Assembly: GCF_002770725.1 (NCBI RefSeq)
Contig: NZ_NQVN01000015.1
Coordinates: forward strand, 1-64,000
From: Pleomorphomonas carboxyditropha
Lineage (GTDB): Bacteria > Pseudomonadota > Alphaproteobacteria > Rhizobiales > Pleomorphomonadaceae
Direction of reading: 5' to 3'
DNA: 64,000 nucleotides
Part shown: positions 20,736 through 29,360 of the stretch, piece by piece
How positions within the stretch are numbered: position 1 is the stretch's first letter
How the letters are laid out: the number at the start of each line of letters is the position of its first letter
Position numbers and translations under genes: made by a program
Notes under the pieces: generated by a model
Database searches by the model: none
Seen by the model: the letters and a program-made list of their open reading frames with translations, nothing else
What the model was told of the DNA's origin: nothing

Positions 20736-22409
20736 ATGGCTTTAGTCGCCGGGACTGCTCCCTCCGCACAGACGGCGCCGCGCGGGCGCCGGCCGATCTG
20801 GTGCCTCGCCGCCGGCATCGTCGCCGGGCTCGTGGTCCTGCCGGTACTGGCGCTCGGCTCCGAAGCGATCGGCGGTTCGCTCGGCCTGTGGTCGCACCTC
20901 GCCGGCACCATCCTGCCGGCGGCGCTCGCCGACACGCTGCTCCTGCTCCTCGGCGTCGGGCTGATCGCCGGCTTCCTCGGCGTGACGCTGGCCTGGCTGG
21001 TGACCGCCCACGACTTTCCCGGACGCGGCATCCTCGAATGGGCGCTGCTGCTGCCGCTGGCCGTGCCCACCTATATCGTCGCCTACGCCTATCTGGACAT
21101 CCTGCATCCGATCGGCGCCTTCCAGGGCGCGGTCCGCTGGATTCTCGGCTATTCGAGCCCGCGCGAGTTCCGCCTGCCGGATATCCGCTCGCTTGCCGGC
21201 TGCGTGCTGCTGCTCTCCCTGGTCCTCTATCCTTACGTCTACCTCACGACGCGGGCGATGTTCCTCAGCCAGTCGGCGAACCTCCTCGATGCGGCGCGTA
21301 CGCTCGGCACGCCGCGCCGGCGGCTGTTCCGGCGGGTGGCGTTACCGCTCGCCCGACCGGCGATCGCCGTCGGCGTCAGCCTGACGCTGATGGAGGCGCT
21401 CAACGACATCGGCGCCTCGGAATTTCTCGGCGTCCGCACGCTGACGGTGTCGATCTACACCACCTGGGTGACGAAGAACGATCTCGCCGGCGCCACCCAG
21501 ATCGCACTGCTGCTGCTGGCGATCGTCGTGGCGCTGGTCTCCTTCGAGCGCTGGGCCCGGCGCCGGCAGGGTTACGTCTCGGGCTCGCGCGGCCGGACCA
21601 TGCAGCCGGAACGCCACGACGGCCTCAAGGGAATCGGCCTCTGCGCGCTGGGTGTCCTGCCGGTGGTGTTCGGCTTCGTGGTTCCTGCCGTCTATCTCGC
21701 CGCCGAGGCGTGGAAGCGGTGGCGCTTCGCCGGACTGTCCGACCGCCTCGTCGGGGAGGCGGTCGACACCCTGCTCTACGCGGGCGGCGCCACGCTGCTG
21801 ACCCTGGTGCTGGGCGTCGTCGCCGCCTTCGCGTTGCGCCTGTCGCCGGGTTGGACCGGTCCGCTGATCTACCGCCTCGCGACGACGGGCTACGCCATGC
21901 CGGGCACCGTGGTCGCCATCGGCGTGCTGCTGGTGGTGGCGCCGTTCGATCGTCTCGTCGACGGCGCGGCGCGCGACTGGTTCGGCGTCTCGACCGGTCT
22001 TCTCCTGATCGGTTCCGGAACGGCGCTGATCTACGCCTATGTCGTGCGCTTCCTGGCGATCACGGCCGGCAGCGCCGACGCCGGCCTCGCCCGGGTGCCG
22101 AAATCGCTCGACGATGCCGCTCGCACGCTCGGCCGCTCGGCGGGCGGCACGCTGTGCGCCGTGCATCTGCCGCTGACGCGTGCCTCGCTGGCGGCAGGCG
22201 CGCTGCTGGTGTTCGTCGACTGCATCAAGGAACTGCCGGCGACGTTGCTCCTGAGGCCGCTCAACATGGAAACCTTCGCCACCCATCTCTACGGCGAAGC
22301 GGCGCGCGGCACCTACGAGGAAGCCTCGCTGGCCGCGCTGGCCATCGTTCTGATCGGCATCCTGCCGGTGATCGTGCTGTCACGGGTGGGGCGAAACCCT
22401 TCCTCCTGA
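20736..22409 (+). CDS. fbpB: ferric iron ABC transporter permease, two-domain
   Basis: This 557-residue inner-membrane protein has two fused permease domains, the usual form of FbpB. Roughly twelve membrane segments are visible. Each half has an EAA loop: LLDAARTLGTPRRRLFRRVALPLARPAIAVG in the first, and LDDAARTLGRSAGGTLCAVHLPLTRASLAAG in the second. ALNDIGASEFLG and CIKELPATLLLRPLN are typical of iron permeases. The only plausible start is the ATG at 20736, just after the intergenic hairpin, and its ribosome binding site is weak. A hairpin at 22431 follows the gene. Confidence 0.9.
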   Translation: MALVAGTAPSAQTAPRGRRPIWCLAAGIVAGLVVLPVLALGSEAIGGSLGLWSHLAGTILPAALADTLLLLLGVGLIAGFLGVTLAWLVTAHDFPGRGILEWALLLPLAVPTYIVAYAYLDILHPIGAFQGAVRWILGYSSPREFRLPDIRSLAGCVLLLSLVLYPYVYLTTRAMFLSQSANLLDAARTLGTPRRRLFRRVALPLARPAIAVGVSLTLMEALNDIGASEFLGVRTLTVSIYTTWVTKNDLAGATQIALLLLAIVVALVSFERWARRRQGYVSGSRGRTMQPERHDGLKGIGLCALGVLPVVFGFVVPAVYLAAEAWKRWRFAGLSDRLVGEAVDTLLYAGGATLLTLVLGVVAAFALRLSPGWTGPLIYRLATTGYAMPGTVVAIGVLLVVAPFDRLVDGAARDWFGVSTGLLLIGSGTALIYAYVVRFLAITAGSADAGLARVPKSLDDAARTLGRSAGGTLCAVHLPLTRASLAAGALLVFVDCIKELPATLLLRPLNMETFATHLYGEAARGTYEEASLAALAIVLIGILPVIVLSRVGRNPSS

Positions 22410-22430
22410 GGGCACAGGATATCCACAGGT

Positions 22431-22461
22431 CTTGCAGCGGGACGCCCCTGGTCCCTGCAAG
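22431..22461 (+). terminator. hairpin after the iron-transport operon
   Basis: CTTGCAGCGGGAC at 22431-22443 pairs with GTCCCTGCAAG at 22451-22461 apart from a two-base bulge. It lies between the convergent fbpB gene and the beta-helix protein gene. There is no clear T-run on the plus strand, so it may be a processing or stability hairpin rather than a true intrinsic terminator. Confidence 0.4.
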
Positions 22462-22529
22462 GGTTTGCCACGGCGCGGCGCACAGCTTTTCCGTTGCCAC
22501 CGCACAGGCGCTCCACAGGCCATCCCCGT

Positions 22530-23792
22530 TCAGGCCACGCGGTTTTCCCCAACCGTCAGGCCGGGCCAGGCAGCGGCGCCGACCCGCGTGAGGTCGTCCG
22601 TCGCGAATTCGGCAAAGCGCATGCCGCGCACCGCGCCGCCCGGCACGTCGACCAGAAGATTGCCGGTGACGACGGTCGCCTGCTCCGGCGCCAGCACCGA
22701 CACGCCGATGCCCGTTCCGGCCCGGCGGACGACATTGCCGGAGGCGACGACATTGCCCAGGGTCGTGCCCCAGCCGAGCGACAGGCCGAGATGCGGCGCG
22801 GCCTCCACGACGTTGCCGGTCACCGAGCCGTGCGTCTCGACGTGGATGCCGACGCCGCTCGCCCGGCCGCCGGCTGCCGGCAGCGGCCCGTCACCGGCGA
22901 TGTTGCGGACGACGTTGCCTTCGACGAGCGACAGGCGGTCGCCGGCCCCGCCGAGCAGCGCGATGCCGAGGCTCGCACCATCGATCGTGTTGCCGCTGAC
23001 CGATGCGCCCGCCGACAGCGCGTCGGCAACGATGGCCGCGCCGTCGATCGCCTGCAAATGATTGCCGGAGATGCGAACGTCGCCAGCCGACGACAGGCGG
23101 ATTGCGGCGCCCGTCACGTGGTCAAGGCGGTTGTCGCGCAACGTGGAGCCGTCGTCGCCCGCCGTCCAGCGCCGCAAATGAATGCCGCCGCCGAGGCAGT
23201 CGCTCACCGCGTTGCCGGTGATGGCGAGCGCCCTGCCCTCGGTCGACACGATGCCGGCACCGGCGGCGCCGGAAACGCGACAGTCGCGAAGGCTGCCCGC
23301 CGACCGCGTCAGGGCGATGCCGTGGCCGGCGCTGCCCTGCACGACGAGGCGGGAAATATCGAGATCCTCGACGAAGGCCAGCGACAGGAGGCCGTCGTCC
23401 CCGTCGGACAGCACCCGGTTGGCGCCGTCGAGCACCAGTCCGTCGAGCGACAGCCGGCGCGCGTCTTCCGAATAGAGAAGCCGGCCGCCGCCCGAATAGA
23501 CCAGCCGCGTTTCGCCGGGTACCCCGACGAGGCGGGCGCGATCCGGCAGGCGGATGTTGGAGACGTCGTAGCGGCCGGCGCGAATATAGAGCGGCCGACC
23601 GGCGGCGGCGGCGCGGTTGACGGCCGCCTGCAGCTCGATGCTGCGGTCGCCCTTCGGCCGGGCGATGGCGGCCCGGGCTTCGGGCGCGGTAAGGCTGCCA
23701 CGCAGTTCGGGCAGGCCGAGCGTGCCGGAACGAGCCACCGCCGGCAGGGCGAGGCTGGTGATCGTCCCGAACAGGAACGCGCGGCGGTTCAT
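22530..23792 (-). CDS. TAT-exported parallel beta-helix repeat protein
   Basis: This 420-residue protein begins MNRRAFLFGTITSLALPAVA, a twin-arginine signal, and then carries a right-handed parallel beta-helix built from repeated units such as ISGNHLQAI, VSGNTIDGAS, VEGNVVRNI, VTGNVVEAA and VASGNVVRRAG. It fits the TIGR03808 group of TAT-translocated repetitive proteins known mainly from Rhizobiales. The function is unknown; the beta-helix suggests a polysaccharide or carbohydrate partner. The ATG at 23792 is fixed by the signal sequence. It lies 68 bp after the P-type ATPase gene on the same strand, so the two may be cotranscribed by chance or need. Confidence 0.85.
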   Translation of the reverse strand: MNRRAFLFGTITSLALPAVARSGTLGLPELRGSLTAPEARAAIARPKGDRSIELQAAVNRAAAAGRPLYIRAGRYDVSNIRLPDRARLVGVPGETRLVYSGGGRLLYSEDARRLSLDGLVLDGANRVLSDGDDGLLSLAFVEDLDISRLVVQGSAGHGIALTRSAGSLRDCRVSGAAGAGIVSTEGRALAITGNAVSDCLGGGIHLRRWTAGDDGSTLRDNRLDHVTGAAIRLSSAGDVRISGNHLQAIDGAAIVADALSAGASVSGNTIDGASLGIALLGGAGDRLSLVEGNVVRNIAGDGPLPAAGGRASGVGIHVETHGSVTGNVVEAAPHLGLSLGWGTTLGNVVASGNVVRRAGTGIGVSVLAPEQATVVTGNLLVDVPGGAVRGMRFAEFATDDLTRVGAAAWPGLTVGENRVA

Positions 23793-23860
23793 CGACGCCT
23801 CCGGCAGACAGACATGTCGTCCACCGAGCAAGCTCCGTTCCAGCCGCTGCGCGCCGTCCG

Positions 23861-26143
23861 CTACCGGCCGCTGCGCAAGAGGCGGAGCGCGTTGGCGGTC
23901 ACCAGCACCGTGGCGCCGGTGTCGGCGAGGATGGCCGGCCAGAGCCCGGTGATGCCGAGCACCGTCGTCACCAGGAAGAAAGCCTTCAACCCCAGGGCGA
24001 TGGTGATGTTCTGCCGGATGTTGGCCATCGTCCGGCGGGAAAGGTCGACCAGCGCCGCGACGTCGCCGACCCGGCCGTAGAGCAAGGCCGCGTCGGCCGC
24101 CTCCAGCGCGACGTCGGTGCCGCCGCCCATGGCGATGCCGATATCGGCGGTGGCGAGCGCCGGCGCGTCGTTGATGCCGTCGCCGATCTTGGCGACGACG
24201 AGCCCCTTGTCCTGCAGCGCCTTGACGGCGTCCTGCTTGTCGGCCGGCAGCAGACCGGCCCGCACGTCGTCGATGCCGAGCTCGCGGCCGACGGCGGTGG
24301 CGGCGCGCGGATTGTCGCCGGTCAGCATCACGGTGGTAATGCCGCGGCGGCGCAGATCGGCGACGGCGGCCACCGCGTCCGGACGCGGCGCGTCGCGCAG
24401 GGCGACAAGGCCGAGCACCGCGCCGTCCGCCAGCAGCAGGCAGATGGTCTTGCCCTCGGAAGAATGGCGCTCGACGGCGGCGCTCACCTCGGCCGGCACC
24501 GCCGTCCGTTCGGCCGCCGCGTCGGCCGAGCCGAAGAACAGGTCTTGGCCATCGACGCGACCGGTGACGCCCTTGCCGGGAACGGCCCTGCCGTCCTCGA
24601 TCCGTGGCAGACCCGTGCCGCCGGCGGCGGCGAGCACGGCTTTGGCCAGCGGATGGCTGGACGAGGCTTCGAGCGAGGCGGAAAGGCGCAACACCGTGTC
24701 GCGGTCGGCGCCGTAGGCCTCTACGTCGGTGACCTGCGGCGCGCCCTCGGTCAGCGTGCCGGTCTTGTCGAACGCCACGGCCGTCACGTCGCGCAGGCGC
24801 TCGAGCACCGAGCCGCCCTTGATCAGCAGGCCGGTGCGGGCGCCACTGGCCAGCGAGGCGGCAATGGCGGCCGGCGTCGAGATGACCAGCGCGCAGGGGC
24901 AGCCGATCAGCAGAACGGCGAGGCCCTTGTAGATCCAGCCGGCCCAGTTGCCGTCGATGAGCGGCGGCAGCACCGCCACGGCAACGGCGACGGCCACCAC
25001 GGCCGGCGTGTAGTATTTCGCGAAGCGGTTGACGAACCGCTCCACCGGCGCGCGGGTCTCCTGGGCCTCGGTGACCAGACGAACGATGCGGGCGATGGTG
25101 TTGTCGGCGGCCGGCGCCGTGACGCGCACCGTGAGCACGCCGTCGCCGTTGATGGTGCCGGCGTAGACCGAGGCACCTTCGCCGCGCGTCACCGGCACGC
25201 TCTCGCCGGTCACCATGGATTCGTCGATGGAACTCATGCCGGCGACGACGACGCCGTCGCCCGGCACGCGGTCGCCCGGGCGGACGAGCACCTCGTCGCC
25301 GATGGCCAGCGCCGAGGCGGCGACCTCGCGCGTGGCGCCGCCGGTGAGGAGATGGGCGGTCTCCGGCACGAGGCCTGCCAGCGCCTTGATCGACGACCGC
25401 GCCTTGCGCGCCGCGAGGCCCTCCAGCAGTTCGCCGACCAGGAAGAAGAAAACCACGGCCGCCGCTTCGGCGGCGGCATCGAGGAACACGGCGCCGACGG
25501 CGGCGATGGTCATCAGGCTTTCGATGCTGAACGGCTCTCCGGCCTGCAGCAGGCGAAAGGCGCGCCGGGCGATCGGCGCCAGCCCGGCCAGCATGACCGC
25601 GAGGAACAGCCAGCGCTCCGCTTGCGGCACCAACTGGCCGACCGCATAGGCGACGACGATGCCGATACCGACGCCGATCGCCTGCAAGCCGGCCGCCGAC
25701 TGCCACCAAGCCCCCTCGATCTCGGCATGAACGTGGCCGGCGTGATCATGACCGGCGTGCTCGTGGGCCGCGTGATCATGGCCGGCACGGCCGTCTTCTT
25801 CATGCGCGGCATGGCCGTGGTCATGATCGCGATGGTCGTGCCCTTCGTGTCCGGCATCGCCATGTCCGCAGCAGTCGCAGGAATGCCCGTCTTCGTCATG
25901 CCGGGTGGCGGGGGGCTCGGGGCGATCGGCGCTGATGCCGTAGCCGAGGCGGCTCACGGCGCTTTCCAGCGCCGCGAGGTCGGTCGAGTCGTCGTGATGG
26001 ACCACCATCGAACCGGTCATCACCGAAACCGAGACGTCCTCGACGCCGCCGATCCTGGCGACGGCTCCCTCGACGCGGGCGGCACAGGCGGCGCAATCCA
26101 TGCCATCGACCTTGAAGCGGGTTCTCAAAGCTGTGTCGGCCAT
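23861..26143 (-). CDS. zntA: Zn/Cd/Pb-translocating P-type ATPase
   Basis: This 760-residue P1B-type ATPase exports divalent heavy metals. An N-terminal HMA domain has GMDCAAC at residues 14-20. A histidine-rich linker from about residue 82 to 140 holds 18 His, and three Cys sit at 89-92. The transport core follows with CPC in LIGCPCALVIST (about residue 415), phosphorylation site DKTGT, the SSHPLAKAV motif, TGDNPRAA and GDGINDAPAL. CPC with DKTGT and the ZntR-like neighbour point to Zn, Cd or Pb rather than copper. The start MADTALRTRF was chosen because the HMA domain begins right after it; an ATG 51 bp upstream would reach close to the operator. Confidence 0.93.
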   Translation of the reverse strand: MADTALRTRFKVDGMDCAACAARVEGAVARIGGVEDVSVSVMTGSMVVHHDDSTDLAALESAVSRLGYGISADRPEPPATRHDEDGHSCDCCGHGDAGHEGHDHRDHDHGHAAHEEDGRAGHDHAAHEHAGHDHAGHVHAEIEGAWWQSAAGLQAIGVGIGIVVAYAVGQLVPQAERWLFLAVMLAGLAPIARRAFRLLQAGEPFSIESLMTIAAVGAVFLDAAAEAAAVVFFFLVGELLEGLAARKARSSIKALAGLVPETAHLLTGGATREVAASALAIGDEVLVRPGDRVPGDGVVVAGMSSIDESMVTGESVPVTRGEGASVYAGTINGDGVLTVRVTAPAADNTIARIVRLVTEAQETRAPVERFVNRFAKYYTPAVVAVAVAVAVLPPLIDGNWAGWIYKGLAVLLIGCPCALVISTPAAIAASLASGARTGLLIKGGSVLERLRDVTAVAFDKTGTLTEGAPQVTDVEAYGADRDTVLRLSASLEASSSHPLAKAVLAAAGGTGLPRIEDGRAVPGKGVTGRVDGQDLFFGSADAAAERTAVPAEVSAAVERHSSEGKTICLLLADGAVLGLVALRDAPRPDAVAAVADLRRRGITTVMLTGDNPRAATAVGRELGIDDVRAGLLPADKQDAVKALQDKGLVVAKIGDGINDAPALATADIGIAMGGGTDVALEAADAALLYGRVGDVAALVDLSRRTMANIRQNITIALGLKAFFLVTTVLGITGLWPAILADTGATVLVTANALRLLRSGR

Positions 26144-26194
26144 CGCGAATCCTTGATTTGCGGTCTTCTTGCCTTTGCCGTGTCGAAGCTGCAT

Positions 26195-26211
26195 CCTCTA
26201 GTCACTAGAGG
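26195..26211. promoter_or_regulatory. MerR-type operator between zntA and its regulator
   Basis: CCTCTAGT and ACTAGAGG are perfect inverted arms around one central base. Read on the minus strand, CTTGCTC stands just upstream and the spacing to a weak -10 is long, as in the stretched promoters that ZntR/MerR proteins activate. It lies 14 bp from the regulator start and 51 bp from the P-ATPase start, so it can control both. Confidence 0.8.
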
Positions 26212-26225
26212 AGCAAGTATGAAAA

Positions 26226-26648
26226 ATGACGGATTTGTCGATCGGTGAAATCTCCCGGCAGAGCCGCGTGAAGGTGCCGACCATCCGCTATTACGAGCAG
26301 ATCGGCCTGCTGCCGGCGCCGCCGCGCAGCGAGGGCAACCGCCGGCTTTACGGCGCGCGCGACCTCAGGCGCCTTTCGTTCATCCGCCACGCCCGCGATC
26401 TCGGCTTCGAAATCGATGCGATCCGCACGCTGTTGACGCTTCAGGACAACCCGAACCAGCCTTGCGCGGAAGCCGACGGCATCGCCCGCGACAAGCTCGC
26501 CGAGGTCGACGCCCGCATCGAGAGCCTGATGGCGCTCAAGGAAGAACTGGAAGCGATGGTCGGCGGCTGCGGGCATCGCTGCGTCGGCGAATGCCGGGTG
26601 ATCGAGGTGCTGGCCGATCACCACAAATGCCTGCACGCCGAGCACTGA
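26226..26648 (+). CDS. MerR-family metal sensor, ZntR/CadR-like
   Basis: This 140-residue regulator senses heavy metal and activates the divergent P-ATPase gene. The winged helix starts at residue 4 (LSIGEISRQSRVKVPTIRYYEQIGLLPAPPR). A long dimerisation helix follows. Metal-ligand cysteines match the ZntR/CadR layout: Cys80 (NQPC) at the start of the helix and a C-terminal cluster Cys115, His117, Cys119, Cys123 and Cys135. The ATG at 26226 was chosen because the earlier ATG at 26219 ends after nine codons. It lies directly beside the 17-bp palindrome at 26195-26211. Confidence 0.92.
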   Translation: MTDLSIGEISRQSRVKVPTIRYYEQIGLLPAPPRSEGNRRLYGARDLRRLSFIRHARDLGFEIDAIRTLLTLQDNPNQPCAEADGIARDKLAEVDARIESLMALKEELEAMVGGCGHRCVGECRVIEVLADHHKCLHAEH

Positions 26649-27040
26649 TACCCATTCGCCAAGATGCCGCCGCATCCGCTCGTTGAGGTCCTTGCCGATT
26701 TCTCATCTGCAGCAAGGGCATGAGAAATCGGCAAGCGGAATACCGGGAGGCATTTTCAATGCTTCCCGGGATGAGCCGGCAGCCGGCTCTTTCCCGGCGG
26801 AAGGGCTTGCCGAAACGCTGCCATCCTGCGAAACCGCTATACGGGTCGTTCGGCCCCGACATTTGTTTTCGCTCGCCCCAAGCCAGCGGGCAAATGTTGG
26901 AGCATAATGAACCGCCGACATTCTTGTTTCGGTGGAGCTTTTGAATTTGGCATGCGATCTGCGCCCGACGTCCGCCAGGTTTCCCAATGCCAAATCCGCT
27001 CCGCCGGCGACGCTAGAGACGTTTTCGCTTGGAGCCGACA
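26649..27040. other. 392-bp intergenic region rich in inverted repeats
   Basis: No gene is supported here. The stretch holds at least five inverted repeats: a 16-bp perfect pair (26691-26706 and 26720-26735), a 12-bp pair with one G.T mismatch (26743-26754 and 26758-26769), an 8-bp palindrome (26773-26789), a 7-bp pair (26859-26865 and 26891-26897) and a 9-bp pair (26945-26953 and 26987-26995). The first could end the merR transcript. The last lies in the likely leader of the phosphofructokinase gene. Confidence 0.7.
26773..26792 (+). terminator. candidate intrinsic terminator after merR
   Basis: GAGCCGGC and GCCGGCTC form a perfect 8-bp stem around a single base, followed by TTT. It is the last of three closely spaced stems that follow the regulator gene. 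The T-run is short, so termination here would be weak. Confidence 0.4.
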
Positions 27041-27997
27041 ATGACCTCGCCCATCATCACCGTTACGCTCAATCCGGCGATCGACCTTACCGTCACGCTC
27101 GATGATCTGACGCCCGGCAAGGTCCACCGCGCCCGCGCGGCGCAGTCGAACGTCGGCGGCAAAGGCATCAACGTCGCCGGCTGCATCGCCGACTGGGGCA
27201 TACCGGTGGTGGCGACCGGCGTGCTCGGCCGCGGCAACGACGCCACCTTCACCGACTTCTTCAAGGACAAGGGCATCCAGGACCGCTTCGTCCGCACGGC
27301 CGGCGATACCCGCACCAACATCAAGATCGCCGATGTCGTCACCGGCACCACGACGGACATCAACCTGCCCGGCCTCACCTTCGACGACGAGACCTACGAC
27401 ATGGTGCTCGACGTGTTGCGGAGCGAGGTGGTGGAAAGCGCGCTGGTGGTGCTGGCCGGCTCGCTGCCGCTCGGCCAGCCGGCCAGCGTCTGGGCGCGGC
27501 TGACCGCCGATCTCTGCTTCCTCAAATGCCGCGTCATGCTCGACACCTCCGGCGCGCCGCTGGCCGCCTCGCTGGCGGCGCCCCGCGAAAGCCTGCCGTT
27601 TGCCGTCAAGCCCAACCGGGTGGAACTGGAGGCCTGGGCCGGCCGGCCGCTCAAGGAGGTGGCGGACATCGTGGCCGCCGCCCGCGACGTCCAGGCGCTC
27701 GGCATCGAGCTGGTCGCCGTGTCGCGCGGCGAGCAGGGCGCCATTTTCCTGCGCGGCACCACGGCCCTGTCGGCCCGGCTGCCGGTGGTCAACGCCCTGT
27801 CGACGGTGGGGGCCGGCGACGCCATGGTGGCCGGCATCGCCTCCGCGCTGGCCGACAACCTCGGCCTCGAGGCGCTGGCCCGCCGGGCGGTGGCCTTCGC
27901 CACGGCCAAGCTCGGTCGAATCGGACCGAACCTGCCCTCGCCCGACGACGTGCGCCAACTGGCTCGGCGGGTCGACGTCGCCGTGCTTGCAAGCTGA
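27041..27997 (+). CDS. PfkB-family (1-)phosphofructokinase
   Basis: This 318-residue kinase is of the PfkB sugar-kinase family and phosphorylates fructose 1-phosphate, fructose 6-phosphate or tagatose 6-phosphate. It begins ITVTLNPAIDLTVTLDDL, has the substrate-binding GGKGINVA region at about residue 46, and ends with the ATP-binding and catalytic STVGAGDAMVAG near residue 260. Only a hexose-kinase level call is safe; no fructose PTS gene is nearby, so a FruK role is not established. The ATG at 27041 has a GGAG ribosome binding site; a TTG 12 bp earlier is possible. Aldolase follows 217 bp downstream, so both steps are adjacent here. Confidence 0.88.
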   Translation: MTSPIITVTLNPAIDLTVTLDDLTPGKVHRARAAQSNVGGKGINVAGCIADWGIPVVATGVLGRGNDATFTDFFKDKGIQDRFVRTAGDTRTNIKIADVVTGTTTDINLPGLTFDDETYDMVLDVLRSEVVESALVVLAGSLPLGQPASVWARLTADLCFLKCRVMLDTSGAPLAASLAAPRESLPFAVKPNRVELEAWAGRPLKEVADIVAAARDVQALGIELVAVSRGEQGAIFLRGTTALSARLPVVNALSTVGAGDAMVAGIASALADNLGLEALARRAVAFATAKLGRIGPNLPSPDDVRQLARRVDVAVLAS

Positions 27998-28214
27998 TCT
28001 TCGGGACGGTATTTTGCCTATTGAGGAAAACACGAAGATTCAGCCGAACTATCAATTGCGTTCACGTTTTTTTGGCGCAACGCACGGCCTTGACCGAACT
28101 CGGCTCTGGTAAATTGTGCTAAAGTCGTAGATATGAGCCAGTCTGTTTCGCCGGTCGCATGCGATAGGCGGGAAGGGCTCGGGACCACAGAAGAATTCGC
28201 GAAGGAGTTCCCTT

Positions 28215-29279
28215 ATGGCGCTGGTTTCACTGCGGCAGCTGCTCGATCATGCCGCCGAACACGGCTACGGCATGCCGGCCTTCAACATCAACAACATGGA
28301 GCAGATGCTGTCCGTCATGGCCGCGGCCAAGGAGACCGACAGCCCGGTGATCATGCAGGCCAGCCGCGGTGCCCGCGCGTTCGCCAACGACATCGTGCTC
28401 AGCCACCTGATCAAGGCGGCCATCGAGCTCTATCCCGACATCCCGGTCTGCATGCACCAGGACCACGGCAACTCCGAGGCCACCTGCCTTTCGGCCATCA
28501 CCAACGGCTTCTCGTCGGTGATGATGGACGGCTCGCTCAAGGGCGACGGCAAGACCCCGGCCGACTTCGAATACAACGCCGGCGTCACCGGCCGCGTTGC
28601 CGAGCTCAGCCACATGGTCGGCGCCTCCACCGAGGGCGAACTCGGCGTGCTCGGCTCGCTGGAGACCGGCATGGGCGACAAGGAAGACGGCCACGGCGCC
28701 GAGGGCGTCCTCTCCAAGGAGCAGCTCCTGACCGATCCCGACGAGGCCGTGAAGTTCGTCAAGCGCACCAAGGTCGACGCCCTGGCCATCGCCATGGGCA
28801 CCAGCCACGGCGCCTACAAGTTCACGCGCAAGCCGGACGGCGAAGTGCTCGCCATCTACCGCATCAAGGAAATCCACGAGCGTATGCCGAACGTGCACCT
28901 CGTCATGCACGGCTCGTCGTCGGTTCCCGAAGAGCTGCGTGAGCTCATCAACCGCTATGGCGGCGAGATGCGCGAGACCTATGGCGTGCCGGTCGAGGAA
29001 ATCGTCAACGGCATCAAGCACGGCGTCCGCAAGGTCAACATCGACACCGATTGCCGCATGGCCATCACCGCCGCAATTCGCCGGTTCTTTGCCGAGAAGC
29101 CGGCCGAATTCGATCCGCGTTCGTTCATGAAGCCGGCGATGGCCGAAATGCAGAAGGTCTGCAAGGCGCGTTACGAGGCCTTCGGCGCCGCCGGTCACGG
29201 CTCGAAGATCAAGCCGATCCCGCTCGCCGACATGGCCAAGCGCTACGCTTCGGGCGAACTCGATCCCAAGATCGCCTGA
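28215..29279 (+). CDS. fba: class II fructose-1,6-bisphosphate aldolase
   Basis: This 354-residue zinc-dependent aldolase splits fructose 1,6-bisphosphate in glycolysis and makes it in gluconeogenesis. It starts [30 protein letters not shown], typical of the subtype common in autotrophs and rhizobia. Zinc and catalytic residues lie in CMHQDHGN (His/Asp), [23 protein letters not shown], and [11 protein letters not shown]. The C-terminal [15 protein letters not shown] is usual. A GGAG ribosome binding site precedes the ATG, and a very strong terminator follows at 29301. The length is normal. Confidence 0.97.
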   Translation: MALVSLRQLLDHAAEHGYGMPAFNINNMEQMLSVMAAAKETDSPVIMQASRGARAFANDIVLSHLIKAAIELYPDIPVCMHQDHGNSEATCLSAITNGFSSVMMDGSLKGDGKTPADFEYNAGVTGRVAELSHMVGASTEGELGVLGSLETGMGDKEDGHGAEGVLSKEQLLTDPDEAVKFVKRTKVDALAIAMGTSHGAYKFTRKPDGEVLAIYRIKEIHERMPNVHLVMHGSSSVPEELRELINRYGGEMRETYGVPVEEIVNGIKHGVRKVNIDTDCRMAITAAIRRFFAEKPAEFDPRSFMKPAMAEMQKVCKARYEAFGAAGHGSKIKPIPLADMAKRYASGELDPKIA

Positions 29280-29300
29280 CAGGCTCACCACCGATCACGA

Positions 29301-29326
29301 AAACGGGGCGCTTCGGCGCCCCGTTT
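29301..29326 (+). terminator. intrinsic terminator of fba
   Basis: AAACGGGGCGC and GCGCCCCGTTT form a perfect 11-bp stem around a TTCG tetraloop, with T-rich sequence at the 3' arm. It lies 22 bp after the aldolase stop. Confidence 0.9.
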
Positions 29327-29360
29327 GCTTTCGAAGGAATTGGTCCGTCGGGATCGGCAT

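Noticed and set aside
22494-24080. Open frame of 528 codons on the plus strand over the beta-helix gene
   Set aside because: The minus-strand protein has a twin-arginine signal and clear repeats; the plus frame has no domain.
22530-25709. One 1059-residue protein joining the beta-helix part to upstream sequence
   Set aside because: The upstream part is an out-of-frame reading of the P-type ATPase; the real beta-helix start is the TAT signal at 23792.
28090-28118. Possible sigma-70 promoter TTGACC-N17-ATTGTG before fba
   Set aside because: The -10 is poor and other nearby pairings are equally good, so no promoter is claimed.
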